Positions 47,040 to 59,917 of a DNA stretch of 64,000 bases are shown piece by piece. The translations under genes and the position numbers were made by a program. The stretch covers positions 73,628,041 through 73,692,040 of the forward strand of contig JAKSZU010000009.1 of assembly GCA_026018925.1 (NCBI GenBank), read 5' to 3'. Source of the stretch: Tupaia tana (taxonomy: Eukaryota > Chordata > Mammalia > Scandentia > Tupaiidae). A model generated the notes under the pieces. That model was not told where the DNA came from and made no database searches. It saw only the letters and a program-made list of their open reading frames with translations. Numbering within the stretch: the stretch's first letter is position 1; each line of letters starts with the position of its first letter.

Positions 47040-47995
47040 TTTTCATGAAATACTCTTTTATATCATTGAAATTTTAAACCTAAGAGTTTCTTTTATTTTA
47101 TAATTTCTTATTTATGCTTAATTTTTATACATCTTTGTGGGGTATAATATGACTTTTCAAAGCATGCATGTAATGAGTAATAATAAAATCAAGGATATTT
47201 ATGTTGAATCAATACTATTTCAACTACAGACTTTTTTGGATTTTATCAGTTTTTCCATTTCATCTCTTTCCCAGTATGTAGTTATGTGAAATTTTATCAC
47301 ATCTGTAGATTTGCAAGAATAAAAAACTGTTACATCATGACAAATAAACTCCCCTGTACTATCCATTAATAATCATACCCTTCCCTTATCCTTAACCCCT
47401 GAGAACCACTAATATTTCCCCCACTTCTAAATTTTTTTATTTTAATGGTGCTATATAAGTGGAATCATATATTTAATAGTATGTCACTTTTTGATTTTTC
47501 CTTTTGTTCCTTCACTTACAATGCTCTGGAGATCTATTTAAGGTATTACAATACATTAATAGTTTATTCCTTTTATTGTTGAGTGGTATTCTCTTCTGTG
47601 AATGTACCACACTGTTTAATCCACTCCTCCATTGTGAGATATTTTACTTTTGTACAGATTTTGACTATTACAATGAAAGTTACTATGAACATTTGCATAT
47701 AGGTTATTGCATGAATATCACTTTTATTTCTCTAGGATAAATACCCAGAAGTATGATTGCTGGGTCATATTATAAGTGTATGTTCAACTTTAGAAGAAAT
47801 TGTCAAATTTTTTCAGGGTGTCTACACCATTTTACATTCTCACTAGTAACTTATAAGACTGGTTTGCATCCTCACCATCATTTGGTACCTTCTGTATTTT
47901 AAACTGCATTTCTCCCTTTCTAATATGTATATAGTACTAGCTTATCATGGTTAACATTCCCTAATGGATAATGATGTTGACTATCTTCTTTTAAA
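47040..47995 (-). mobile_element. Older antisense L1 piece
   Basis: L1 3'-side sequence (GTGGGGTATAATATGACTTT, CCTGAGAACCACTAATATTT, GATTGCTGGGTCATATTATA). It stops where a second old L1 3' end begins. Confidence 0.7.
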
Positions 47996-49395
47996 TATCT
48001 ACTTTTATTTTTGTAGAGAAATTTTAAGTTCGTAGCAAAACTGTGCAGAAAGTTCAAAGTTCCTTGATATCCTCCCCACCCCACCCCCCAGCCTCTCCCA
48101 CTATCAACATTCCACAATAGAGTGGTACATTTGTTACAATCGATTCACTTAAATTGACACAGAATTATCACCCTAAGCCCATAGTTTTCATTAGAGTTCA
48201 CTATTTGTGTTGTACATTGTTTTGTACACCCATGGCAACAACGGATCTCTTTACTGCCTATATAGATCTGCCTTTTTCAGTATCTCATACAGTTGGAATC
48301 ATATAGCACATAGCCTTTTCAGATTTGCTTCTTTCATCTAGTAATACACATTTAAGTTTCCTCTATATCTTTGTCTGACTCCTTGTTCCTTTTTAAGATT
48401 GAATAATATTCCATTGTCTGGATGTACCATAGTCCACTTATCCATTCACTTACTGAAGGACATCTTAGTTGCTTCCAAGTTTTGGCAGTTATGAATCAAC
48501 CTGAAATAAACATCCATGTAGATGTTTTTGTGTGAACCTATGTTTTTAATTTTTGGGGGTAAATGACGTGGAACATTATTGCTGAAACATAAGGTAAAAG
48601 TATGTTCAGTTTTGTAAGAAACCACTAAACAGTCTTCCAAAAAGTTTGTATTATTTTGCATTCCCACCAGCAGTGAACAAGAGTTCCTGTTGTTTCACAT
48701 TCTTGATAACATATGTTGTTGTCAATGTTTAGTATCTTTCAGGTGTTTATTGGCATATGACTTGCTTGGTGATATATCTGATTTAGTAATTTTTTTCATT
48801 TTCTAATCAGATATTTTTTCTTCTTGTTGAGTTTATAGAATTATTTATATGTCCTGGATACAAGGTCTTTGTCAGATATGTGATTGGCAAATATTTTTTC
48901 CCAATTTGTGGCTTATGTTTTTATCCTCTTAATAGGATCTTTTGCAGAACAACTAAATTTTTATTAAGTTTTAAATTATTATTTATACATTAAATCACTA
49001 TATATCATTTAGATTGTGAAGAGACTTTACACAGCATGATAACCAGAATACATAGGGAACTCAAGCAGCTTACCTGGAAGAAAATTATTAACCCAATTAA
49101 AAGATGGGAAAATTAGCTGAATAAGCAACTCTCTAAGAAAGACATACGAACAGCCAAAAAGCACATGAAAAAAAGCTTAACATCCCTCATTGTAAGGGAG
49201 ATGCAGATCAAAACTAAATTTTTTTGATGATGTCCAATTTATCAATTTGTTCTTGTATGGACACTGATTTTGGTATTATATTTAATCAGTTTTCACCTAA
49301 GGATTGTAACCCTAAATCACAAATATTTTTTTCTTATATCTTCTTCTATAAATTTTATAGTTTTTCATGCTGCTCCATGCTACTTATCATTTTTT
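47996..49395 (-). mobile_element. Older antisense L1 piece, interrupted
   Basis: 3'UTR-like start (AGTTCGTAGCAAAACTGTGC, CACCCCACCCCCCAGCCTCT), then ORF2 C-terminal-type sequence to 48950, continuing from 49224 (ATGATGTCCAATTTATCAAT). The small L1 at 48963-49211 is inserted within it. Confidence 0.75.
48963..49211 (-). mobile_element. Twin-primed (5'-inverted) short L1 insertion
   Basis: 48963-49040 is antisense L1 3' end. 49041-49211 is sense L1 ORF2 sequence matching L1-c 32680-32845. A 12-bp duplication, AACTAAATTTTT, flanks the pair at 48951-48962 and 49212-49223. This inverted 5' arm with one duplication is the hallmark of twin priming. Confidence 0.88.
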
Positions 49396-49399
49396 TCTT

Positions 49400-49580
49400 A
49401 TTTTTTAAAATAATTATTTTATTTAACTTTATTTTTTTTAATTTTGACCAGAGAATGACAGAGTGTGAGAGAGAGAGAGTGGGAAAGTGAGAAAGCAAGC
49501 CGCCCGGACCAGGACTTGAACTGCAGTTGGCCATGTGGAAGTTCAACTCCCTTAACCACCACTCCACCTATTGGCCCCCT
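49400..49580 (-). mobile_element. SINE-B, antisense
   Basis: ATTTTGACCAGAGAATGACA, GA body, inverted box B GGACTTGAACTGCAG, and head end CACCTATTGGCCCC. Confidence 0.88.
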
Positions 49581-49599
49581 TTTCTTCTTCTTCTTCTTC

Positions 49600-50200
49600 T
49601 TTTTTTTTAAACATTTAATGACTGTACATCTTTATAGCACACAAAATGGCCTTTCTGGGCAGTACTGTACTGTATATTAGTCCAGTCAAAGATATCACCA
49701 TACACATTATCACCAACAGATAATTTTCCACTTTTGTGTTCATTAAATGTTTTGCTTTTATTTGTTCTTTTTTTTTTTAAGAGGTTTTTGCTATAGAGCG
49801 CGTGCACTCGCCAGACAGACAGAGAGACAGAAAGCGAGAAATCATCCCCCGGGGGGATGGCCACACCACAATCCCTTCTTCTCCATTCTCCTCTCGGGAT
49901 CTTGGGCACACACGCACATGCGCTCAGTGTGAGTTTAAGCTGCTGGGTCCAGCGACACAAGCCATTACGCTAACTGCTGGTCCCTGTTTGTTCTTCTTGA
50001 TTCCCTGCCTCTCACCCTCTATGGTCCATCCTCCTCAAACACTGTTTCTAATATCCTTGGGTTGTTCGCCCTGCTTTTATACCTTCCAACCTTTCAGTTT
50101 CTGCTATAAAGTGCAAACATTTGGTATATATTAAGTGGGTACATACAATGCCTCTCTTTCATAATCTGGCTTGCTTCATTACATAACAGTTAATTTGTTG
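49600..50200 (-). mobile_element. Antisense L1 3'UTR, split by a SINE-A
   Basis: CATTTAATGACTGTACATCT … CACTTTTGTGTTCATTAAAT, then after the SINE, CTCTATGGTCCATCCTCCTC … TATATTAAGTGGGTACATAC. Same order as the 3' end of L1-d. Confidence 0.8.
49770..49985 (-). mobile_element. SINE-A with deletion of the box B region
   Basis: Near-consensus body and head, but the antisense sequence jumps from GTTTAAGCTGCTGGGTCC straight to AGCGACACAAGCCATTACGC. The box B and anticodon-arm portion (about 45 bp) is missing. TTTGTTCTT is duplicated at 49761-49769 and 49986-49994. Confidence 0.92.
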
Positions 50201-50204
50201 TTCA

Positions 50205-51035
50205 TTATTTGGTACTTACCAGTATGGTGTTATGACAAGGGGGCTTCTCTGTTGCCCTGGTTCAGTCTCAATCTTACATCCCTTTTCCCTGGTTCTTAGG
50301 ATTGGAATTTTCTCAGTGATACCCCTCCCCATGGTAGCCAAGTTTGACTTTGTATATTTGGCAGGCCTCTGAGAGTTTGCTACCCTTGCCCATTTGTAGA
50401 AAGCCGCTAAGTGTCTGGGCCTAGGATACTAGGGCACTGTCCCTCTGCTAGGAGTAGAGGGTATTTTTTTTTAACTTTCCCCAGCAGCAGCAGGTCTTTA
50501 TCATGTTTCCAGGGAGGCAAAAGCACATGCTGTCTCCTCCTCTCCCAACCAAGTAGCAGTTGTGCAGGGTTTTTGCCTTTCTTGCAATAGTGTCTCTTTC
50601 TTCCAGGTCTGCAACACTTAGGGAGGCTTTCTCTAGTATTCTGCTTTGCTAATTAACTTTCTCATGATCAATTATTGTAAGTCTGTGGAGAATAGCCTGG
50701 GGGCGTATGCCAACTTTCCTTGTATTTATAGCTCCAAGAAGTTTTATAATGTCATGCTATTCCATAATTGCCTTTAGCAATTCATTAAAATTTTTAACCT
50801 TTTCTCCTTACTGCCTTTTTCTTTGTCTTTTGTCCCCATGTTCTGCTATAGATGAGACAGTGCTTGCATTCCCTCTTTCCTTGGAAGAACACTTGGTTGC
50901 CTTGTATTCTATACTCTCTGATGGACTCAGGAAATGCTATGATTTTGTTGCTTATTTGTCTCTTTTCTGTTGTTAAAGTAGTAGCAATGCTCTTTCCATC
51001 TTTCTGTATCCTAGGCTGAAGTGGAACTCTGAATT
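50205..51035. other. Unclassified spacer
   Basis: GC slightly higher than its surroundings (for example CTTTCCCCAGCAGCAGCAGG). It could be the 5' region of the deleted L1 whose 3' end is at 49600, but I cannot align it with the other 5'UTRs. Confidence 0.3.
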
Positions 51036-51044
51036 ATTTTTTTA

Positions 51045-51238
51045 AGAATGATTTATTTAATGTTATGTATTATTATTATTAATTTTTTCATGTGCTATAG
51101 GGCATGTGAACTCACCAGAGAGAAACAGAGAAAAAGAGAGAGGCAAAGTGAGAAAGCAAGCCTCCAGGTCTGGGACTCAAACCGTGGACAGCCATGTGGG
51201 ATTTCAGTGCTTTAACCATCATGCCACCTAATGGCCCT
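51045..51238 (-). mobile_element. SINE-B / SINE-A mosaic
   Basis: SINE-B-type tail (TTTAAGAATGATTTATTTAA) followed by the SINE-A-type TGTGCTATAGGGCATGTGAA and ACTCACCAGAGAG, then a SINE-B-like short body and inverted head ending CACCTAATGGCCC. Confidence 0.8.
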
Positions 51239-51299
51239 GTGGTTTTTTCCTTCCTTTTTCCATATATACACACTTATATTAGCATTTCCCTCTTTTCTT

Positions 51300-51450
51300 A
51301 AAAAAATTATTTTCATTTTCTTTTATACATTCAGTCACATTTATCTTACAAAGTGAATATTCCAACATGTGAACATTTCTCCCCAGTCCAGTTGATAAAA
51401 CTATAAAATTTTTTCAATAGATAATAATACCATTGAATCTACTCTTTCAC
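51300..51450 (-). mobile_element. Short antisense L1 3' end
   Basis: TACATTCAGTCACATTTATC … GTGAACATTTCTCCCCAGTC, the same subtype as 10740-10830. Confidence 0.65.
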
Positions 51451-51459
51451 ACACACTAT

Positions 51460-51930
51460 ATTTGCATTTCCCTCTTAGCATCTTCGAGAGACTTATAAAA
51501 TTTAGCATAATTCCATGTTTTCAAAATAGAAATGTTTAAAATTTTCTCTCTTAGAGTTAAATATTATACTACAAGGGCAGATTTTAAATGTAATGAGGTA
51601 CTGTATTCCTGATTTACCATGCACATTTTTGAGTGCTAAAGATGAAATTTCCTGCCCATATTTTAAATAACTGAGATTTATCCTCAAAGAAATATACCTT
51701 TGCTGTGAGGCTACTGTCACCATTTAGAAAAGGTCCTAAAATTACGTAACTGGAAATTTAAATGAATAATGTTCATGACTTTCTTAATAAAGTATAATTC
51801 TGTGTTAAAAATCAAATTTAAATTTCTTACAAATATTAAAAAATATTCCCATGGCAATGTTCTTGCTACATAATAAAATATTTAAATAACTTTAATAATA
51901 AGTTAATGTGTGTGGGTGTTTAGCAAAGAG
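51460..51930. other. Unique spacer
   Basis: No gene or clear repeat. Confidence 0.4.
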
Positions 51931-51934
51931 TGAG

Positions 51935-52030
51935 CTGAATGTTTTACACACATTATTTCATTTAGATCTTATGCCAATCCTAAAGGTGATTATACCACTT
52001 TTCTCCAAAGTGTACTGCACTCCACTTTGG
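51935..52030 (-). mobile_element. MIR/L2-like relic
   Basis: TACACACATTATTTCATTTA and GATCTTATGCCAATCC resemble the conserved antisense MIR end. Confidence 0.4.
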
Positions 52031-52069
52031 TGAAGATCTTTATTTTTATGTATTAATTATTTTTAATTA

Positions 52070-55000
52070 ATTTTTAAATTGTATTGTATTTTTATACATT
52101 CAGTAACTGTATATCATTACAGCATGCAAACTAAATTTTCTGAGTATGTAAGCACTGTATATTAGACCAGTCAAATATATTATCATACATGTTATCATCA
52201 ACAGATAATTTTCCATTTTTGTATCCCTTAAATATTTTGGTTCTTTCTTTTTCCCCATGATTCTCTTCCTCTCAACTTCCCCCATCTCCCAACCTTTTCT
52301 TACACTATCTCTATTATCCACAACTGTTCTCCACGTTTTTATATATGTCAATATTTGAGTTTCCACCATAGAGTGTAGACATTCAATATATGTTGAGTGC
52401 AGATATACAGTGTCTCTTTTTCATAGTCTGGCTTGTTTTCGTTAGAAGTAAATCTTCCATATATGTCACTTTTTATCACATGAAAGGGTTTCATTTTTTT
52501 ATGGCTGAGTAGTATTCCATAGTGTATATGTGTCACACATTTTCAATCCATTCATCTGTTTGTGGACATCTGGGTTGGTTCCATGTCTTAGTAATTGTGA
52601 CTAATGCCACAATAAACATAAATGTGCGAGCACTTTTCCAACTGAGTGTATTCCTATCCTTTGGGTAGATACCCAGCAGTGGAATTACTGGTTCATATGG
52701 ACGGTAGTTCTATTTCTGTGTCTTTGAGGAAACTCCATGTTGTTCTCCACAGTAGCTGTATCAATTTATATTCCCACTAACACAGCAGGAGAGTTCCCTT
52801 TTCATCACAACCTCACTAGCACTTAGAATTCTTTATTTTTTTTAAACTTAACCATTCTGACTGGAATTAGGTTGATATCTCATTGTGATTTTGATTTGCA
52901 TCTCCCTTGTGATAAGGGATGTTCAGTATTTTTTTTTTCATATGCTTTTCATTCTATATGTCTTCCTTAGAGAGTTGTCTGTTCAGCTCATTTCGCCATC
53001 TTTTAATTGGGTTGATTTTTTTTCTTGGGGGAGGGTGAGCTGTTTGAGTTTCCTGTATATTCTGGTTATCAGTCCTTTATCTGAGGCATAGTTTGCAAAT
53101 ATATTCTCCCAATCTGAGGGTTACAGATTCACTCTAATTATTGTTTCCCTTCCTGTACAGAAGCTTTTAAATCTGATGCAGTCCCACTTGTCTGTTTTTT
53201 GGGTTACTGCCTGTGTTTTGGTAGTCTTATTTAAGAAATCCTTGCCTACTCCAATGTCTCCAAGGGTTTCCCCTGCATTATCCACCAGTAGTTTTATAGT
53301 TTGAAGCCTTAGGTTTACATCTTTAATCTATTTTGAGTTAATTTTTATTAATGGTAAGAGAGAGGTGTTCAGTGTCATTTTTCTGCAAGTGGATGCAAGG
53401 TTATTCCAGCACCATTTGCTAAAGAGATTTTCTTTTCCCCACTGGATTGATTAGTGCCCTTTGTCAAAAAATCAGTTGGCTATATGTTTTCGGGTTTATT
53501 TCTGGGGTCTCTATTCTGTTCCATTGGACTACATGCCTGTATTCATACCAACATCATGGTGTCTTGATTATCATAGCTTTGTAATATATTTTGGGGTCAG
53601 AGAGTGAGATGCCTACACCACTCTTTTTGCACAGAATTGTTTCAGCAATATGGAGTCTTTTTTATTTTCAACAAATTATTTGATTTTTTTTCTAAATCTT
53701 TGAAGATTATCTCTTGTAATTTCATTGGGATTACATCATATTTGTAGATTAATTTGCATAAGATTGCCATTTTGATTATATGAATTCTTCAAATTCAGAA
53801 ACATAGGATGTCTTTCCAATATTTTGTGTCATTTTCAATTTCTCTTTTTAGTTTTTCATAGTTTTCCTTGTTCAGGTCTTTAACTTCTTTGGTTAAGTTT
53901 ATTCATATGTATCTTGTACTTTTTGTGGCTATTGTAAATGGACTTCCTTTCTTCAATTCTGCCTTAGTTTGCTCCATGTTCATGAATAGAAATGCTATTT
54001 ATTGTTGTATGTTGATTTTGTATCCTGCTGCTTTACTGTATTTGTTTATAACTTCTAGCAGATTTCAGATTTTTTATGTATATAAGCATGTCATCTGCAA
54101 ATTTCACTTCTTCTTTCCCTATTTGAATGCCTTTTATTTTATTATCTTGTCTGATTGTATTGGCTAGAACTTCCAGTACTGTATTGAAAAGGAGTGGAGA
54201 AAGTGGTCAGACTTGTATTGTTCCAGTTTTTAGTATGATGTTAACTATGTTTTTTTCATATTTGGCTTTTATTGTGTTAGCTGTGGGTTTGATGATAATG
54301 TTAGATGTGGGTTTTTCATAGATGGATTTTGTGTTGAGAAATGTTCATTCTATTCCAATTTTGCTGTGAGTCTTAATCATGAAGGAATATCATATTTTAT
54401 CAAACACTTTTTCTACATCAGTTGATGTGATCATATGGATATGCATATGTTGAACCATCCTTACATCCCTGGGATACCTAGTCGTGGTGTATAATCTTTT
54501 TAATGTGTCATTGGATACAATTTGCTAATATCTTGTTGAGAATTTTTGCATCCATATTCATCAGAAATATTGCTCTGTAGATTTCTTTTTTTGTTATGTC
54601 TTTCTTTGTGAGATGAAGGTGATGGAGGCTTCATAAAATGAAGTTGGGAGGGTTCCTTCCTTTTGGATCTTCATAAAGAGTTTGAGTAGAAGAGGGTTTA
54701 GCTCTTCTTTAAAAGTTATGTAGAATTCACTAATGAAGCCATCAGTGAAGCCTTCACTAGTGAAGCCTTTCTTTTTTGGAAGGTTATTTATTACTGATTC
54801 AATTTCTCTGCTTGTTATTGGTCTATTCAGGCTTTCTATGTCTTCCTGATTTATTCTTGGTAACCTATATGTGTCCAGAAATTTGTCCATCTCATCCAGG
54901 TTTTCTTATTTGTCTGCATACAATCCCTCATAGTATTCTCTAATTAGATTTTGAATTTCTGTTATATCTGTTGTAATATTGCCTGTTTCATTGTGAATTT

Positions 55001-57300
55001 GATTTATCTGGTTTTGTTCTTTCCTCTTCTTAGTCTATCTAACAGTGTGTCAATTTTGTTTATTTTCGCAAAGAACTAGCTTTTGGTTTATTTTATTTTC
55101 TGTAGAGTTCATTTAGTCTCTATTTTATTCATTTCTGCCCAAATTTTTATTATTTCATTTTCCTAGCATTTTTTGTTGTTTTCCCACTTTGCTGTTAGGT
55201 TCTCTATTTGCCATATTTCTATCTTTTTCTTATGCACATTCATTACTATAAACTTCCTTCTTATGACTGCTTTTGGTGTGTCCCATAGATTATGGAAATT
55301 CACGTACTTGTTGTCATTGGTTTCGATGAAATTTGGATTTCAGTCTTAATTTCATCAGTGGTTGTGAGGTCATTCAGGAGTAGGGCGTGTGGTTTTTATG
55401 TTTGTGTATTTTCAAGGTTTTTTTCTGTATTTAATTTCACATTTAATTCTATAATGGTTGGAGAAAATGCTGGATATCGTTTCTATCCCTTTTAATTTAT
55501 AAAGCCTTGTTTTGTACCCTATCATGTGGTCAATCTTTGAAAAGATTCCATGTGGTGGTGAGAAAAATGTTTATTTTGTGGTTGTTGGGTGGGAAGCTCT
55601 ACAGATGTCCGTCAAGTCCATTTCATTTCTGATGTCATTTAGATTCTGTATCTCTTTGCTTATCATTTGTCTAGATGATCAGACCAAGGAGATAGTGGAG
55701 TATAGAGATACCCTACAATTAATGTGCTTCAGTCTATATCTCCCTTTAGATCTAGCAGTCTTTCATGTATTTGGATTCTCCCAAGTTGGGTGCATAGATA
55801 TTTATAGGTGTTATATCTTCTTGGTATCTCTTCTTAGATTTTTTTCTCTTAAAGTCTATTGTGTCTGATATCAGCATTGTGACTCCAGTGAATTTGGATT
55901 TCCATTTGCATGTAATATGTTTTTTCATCCCTTCCTGTTTAGTCTATGTATGTCTTTATCCATGAGATGCAGTTTTGCAGGCAGCAAATAGAGGGTTTCT
56001 GTTTTTTTTTTTTTTAATCCATTTAGCTAGTCTGCATCTTTTGATAGAGGATTCATTCCATTAACATTCAACATTATTAATGATATTTGAGGATTTGTCT
56101 TTGCCATTTTCTTAGCCATTTCCTTGTTTGTTTTTTGTTCTCTTTTTTCTGTTTGTCTCTCTTTATTTTTCAAATATAGTATTCCTTTCAGTACTTTTTA
56201 AAAAAAATTATTTTGTACATTCAATCCCTATATATCACTTAGCTTGTAAAGTGAATTTACCCAATATGAATACACTTCACACCAGTACATTTGAGGATAC
56301 TACATACATTATCATCAACAGATAATAATCCATTTCTGTGTTGGTACTGGTGAATTCTTTAATTTCTTTTGTTTGTTTGAGAATGCCTTTATTCATTCTT
56401 TCTATTTGAAGGATAATCTTGCCAGGTTTAGAATTCTTTATTGATATTGTTTTTCCTTTAGTATTCTGAATATGTCTTTTGTTGCCTGCATTATTTCAGT
56501 TGAGAGGTATGATGTTAGTGTAATAGGATAACCTTTGTAAATGACCTGACCTTTCTGTCTGTAATTTTTAGAATTTTGTCTTTTTCTGTGACTTTGACCA
56601 TTCTCGCTATAATGTGCTGTGGAGAGGATCTTCTTATGTTGCTTCTGTCTGGAGTCCTCTGTATTTGTATTCCTTGTGTATGGATCTCTGAATGCTTTTC
56701 TAGATTTGGGGATTTTTTGCAATTATTTCATGGCATAGATTTCTATACCCTTCTCTGATTCCTCACCTTCTGGAATACCTATTATTTGGATATTTGGTCA
56801 TTTAATATTGTCTAGTATTTCCCATATGTTGTCCTCCTTTTTTTAATTATAATTTTTTTCATTATTTTTGGTGGTATTATCTAAGTCAGATGTTTTGTCT
56901 TCCTGGTCAGAGATTCTGTCTTCCATGTGGTCCAATCTGCTATTCATACTTTTGAAGGATGTATTGATTTCATGTATTACTATCTTCATTTCTAGAAGTG
57001 TTGATTGATTTTTTTTTGTGGTGTCTTTCTTCTTCAAATCCTGTCATCTCTGTCACCATGAATAGTCTGAATTCTTTTGTACTCTCTATGGTTGAAGAAG
57101 AGTTCTTTTGTTCCACTGAGGTAGAGGTTTTCCCTTGTCATATATTTCTTGTGCCTCTGGGCCAGTTTCTAGTCATCTGATGAATTATACTCTTCCTACT
57201 TTTCTGGTGTCAATTTTGGGTCATTTGGAAGGCAGTGGGTGGTCTGAGGCAAACTTCAGTTGGTCTCATTGACTGCTGCTGCTCCCTGCTCTATGGCACA
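52070..57300 (-). mobile_element. L1-d: long, old antisense LINE-1
   Basis: Same order as L1-a: 3'UTR (52070-52400), ORF2 C-terminal region, reverse transcriptase region (54594-54890 contains [20 protein letters not shown]), endonuclease side to about 56050, ORF1 (about 56400-57040) and 5'UTR-like sequence to about 57300. It is more diverged than L1-a and L1-c and full of stops. A short L1 3' end is embedded at 56195-56345. Confidence 0.88.
56195..56345 (-). mobile_element. L1 3'-end fragment inserted in L1-d
   Basis: TTTTGTACATTCAATCCCTA … CAACAGATAATAATCCATTT is 3'UTR sequence lying in the ORF1/ORF2 junction region of L1-d, where L1-a has none. Duplication not resolved. Confidence 0.75.
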
Positions 57301-57477
57301 GGCTTAGGGGATTCCATGGTTGATTTTTTAAAAAATCAATTTGTTTAAAGAAAGTTGAAGGAAAGACCATATATGAGTTTCCTTCATGCCATATCTCCTT
57401 TTTTATAGCCCTACTTATCTATTTTAGTTCTACAATGTGCTGCAGTGTAAATATTTTATGTTTTTAGAGGTTATTGG

Positions 57478-57727
57478 GCCAAAAGGTGGCATGGTAGTTA
57501 ACATGCTGGACTTCCACATTACTGTGGTTTGAGTCCTGGACACATTGGCTTGAAAATCATGCTAGGCACATATGCCTTTATGCCCAAAATCCAAATAAGA
57601 AAATGGAGGAAAGGGACTGTGGCATGGACATCCCCCTGGTGGTTATTTCTCACTCTCTCTCTCTCTCTCTGCCTCTCTCAGTCTCTCTCCAATGAGTACA
57701 CATACCCTATGACAGAACCCTAAAAAA
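57478..57727 (+). mobile_element. SINE-A-old, sense
   Basis: Head GGGCCAAAAGGTGGCATGGT, box B-like GGTTTGAGTCC, CT run, and end CCCTATGACAGAACCC. Confidence 0.85.
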
Positions 57728-57947
57728 AGTTGCTAAACCCCAATTTTAGGTACACTGTTTATCTTTCTAATGATTTTTTTCATTTCCTTGTTATATGATA
57801 AACAGCAAAGGGTTTGAGGGATATGGTATTAGATTCAGTTTTAATAACCCTTTAAACAAAACTTTAACCCATATAATTTTTCAGATGGATTAAAATTCAT
57901 AAAACAAGAAATACCATTGTCAGAGTTCCAATTAAGAGTAGGTTTTA

Positions 57948-58314
57948 TTTCATAGTATATAAATGAATGAGATGCTATCATTTCATTGAAAGTGGATAAA
58001 TGTAGAGGACTTAATGTTAAGCAAAGTGAGCCAGACTTTTCAAGATACACACTGGATATCCCCACTCAATATGTACCAAATATCTACACTCTATGGTAGA
58101 AATGGAAAGATCCAAAGACATAATAGTAGAGAAGATATGTGCAGATACAAGAGACTTTAAGGGAGGAGAGTGAGTGATAGAAAGTGGGTGGTAGAGGGTG
58201 ATGAGAGGGGCAAAGGGAGGAAACATTTAACAGACAAAAAGAATGTAAAGTTCTCTGTTAAAAAAAGATCTGTAATTTTTGCTTTATAAAAATAAAAATT
58301 TAAAACATTTCAAA
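57948..58314 (+). mobile_element. 5'-truncated sense L1 3' end
   Basis: GTTAAGCAAAGTGAGCCAGA, CACTCTATGGTAGAAATGGA and a 3'UTR ending in an A-rich tail. Perfect 14-bp duplication AAGAGTAGGTTTTA at 57934-57947 and 58315-58328. Confidence 0.88.
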
Positions 58315-58334
58315 AAGAGTAGGTTTTAATTTTC

Positions 58335-58790
58335 CTTTAATTAAATTTCCATTCAAATGCACTAACTCATACTCAAAGATAAAAATAGCAGAGAAGAAAG
58401 GAGCTGTGTTGACATTGAATAATTTTTCATGATTATATATATAAAAGAATTGCACAATTATTTTGTATAACATTCCCTTTGACAATATCTTAAAACTAGA
58501 CTTTATGGTAACTCAAAATAATTTAGTAGTCAAATGAACTCTGAATCACTAAATGTGTGACCCTCAGTTTTAGAGTGGAAAATTAATACTTAGTTTTGAA
58601 ATCTTGTTTTCTCTAAGGACCCTACACATGCAGACTTGGAATTATGTGTAGGTCTGTGTTGCTCCAAATTAGGCCACAATATATGACCCTTTCATTTGAT
58701 GGGGGAGTCTGACTATTTCTTGGGAAATTTAAATAATCCTCAACCCCCTGTTTCCCAGGAACTCAAATTCACATAAATTTCTGAGCTCCT
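58335..58790. other. Unique spacer
   Basis: No gene or clear repeat. Confidence 0.4.
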
Positions 58791-58808
58791 TTAATGATCT
58801 GAATATTT

Positions 58809-59041
58809 TTTTGGAGAAGTTTTTGCTATAGGGTGCATGTGCTCACCAGAAGACAGAGAGAGACAGAAAGTGAGAAATCACCGTCCCCCAAGGGGGATGG
58901 CCATGCTACAATCCCTTCTCCATCATTCTCCTCTTGGGATCTTGGGCATGCATGCACACACATCCGGCACGAGTTTTAAGCCACCAGGTCTGTGACTCTA
59001 ACTGCATCAGTGACATAGCCATTACACCAACTGCTGGTACC
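58809..59041 (-). mobile_element. SINE-A with part of the anticodon arm deleted
   Basis: GTTTTTGCTATAGGGTGCAT, body, inverted box B-like GTGACTCTAACTGCA, then straight to ATCAGTGACATAGCC. About 20 bp around the anticodon arm is absent. The flanks AATGATCTGAATATTTT and AATAATCTGAATTTT are similar. Confidence 0.88.
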
Positions 59042-59049
59042 AATAATCT

Positions 59050-59530
59050 GAATTTTGACAAAAGATGGTTCACTGAACAGGAAAATGGCTTAATGAGGCC
59101 AGGTTTTGACTAAAATTTCTCTTCCAGGGAGCTATCCAGGATACTAGATCACATCTACCTGAATTTTTCCTGACCCATTGGTCAAGAACTTTCTGTTCCT
59201 ATTAATTTCTATCAATTTTCCTAATTTTTACCTATTTTTTTCCTAATTTTTACAGTCTGAAGTTCAATTTACTTTTCATATCCCAGTCCACTTTTTTTCT
59301 ATGAGTTCAAAAGATCTGAAATCTGAATTAAATATCTAGGCTTTTTGAACAAAAATACTTTATAAAAAAACATCTTACTTCAATTGACTAATTGAAACAT
59401 AGATCAGTGGTTTGCCAAGTGTGGTCTCCAGACTAACAGCAACAAAATCGCCTGGGAACTTGGCAAAACTGCATATATTCAATACCCAGTCCAGACTCCT
59501 GAACCAGAAACACTGGGATTGGGCTTGACA
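59050..59530. other. Unique spacer
   Basis: No gene; one GTTGTT run at 59536-59548 adjoins L1-e. Confidence 0.4.
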
Positions 59531-59917
59531 ATCTTGTTGTTGTTGTTTTTAAATTTATTTTATACATTCAATCACTGTACATTACTACAGCTTGTAAAGT
59601 GAATTTATCCAACATGAATACAATTCAGACCAGTCTAGTTGAAGATATCATTCATGTTATGATCAACAGACTTAAATGTCTTGCCTCTCTGTTTTTGTCC
59701 TTGATTCCTTTCTTCACACGCTTCCCCATTTCCCTCTCTTGCCACATTGTCTCCAATATCCATAACCATTTTTCATACTTCTATATCCTCTAATCTTTTA
59801 GTTTCCACCATAGAATGTGAACACTCAGTAAATATTAAGTGGAGACATACAATATCTCTCTTTCATAGGCTGGCTTGCTTTGCTCAGCAGTAAATCTTCC
59901 ATATTCATCCACTTTCT

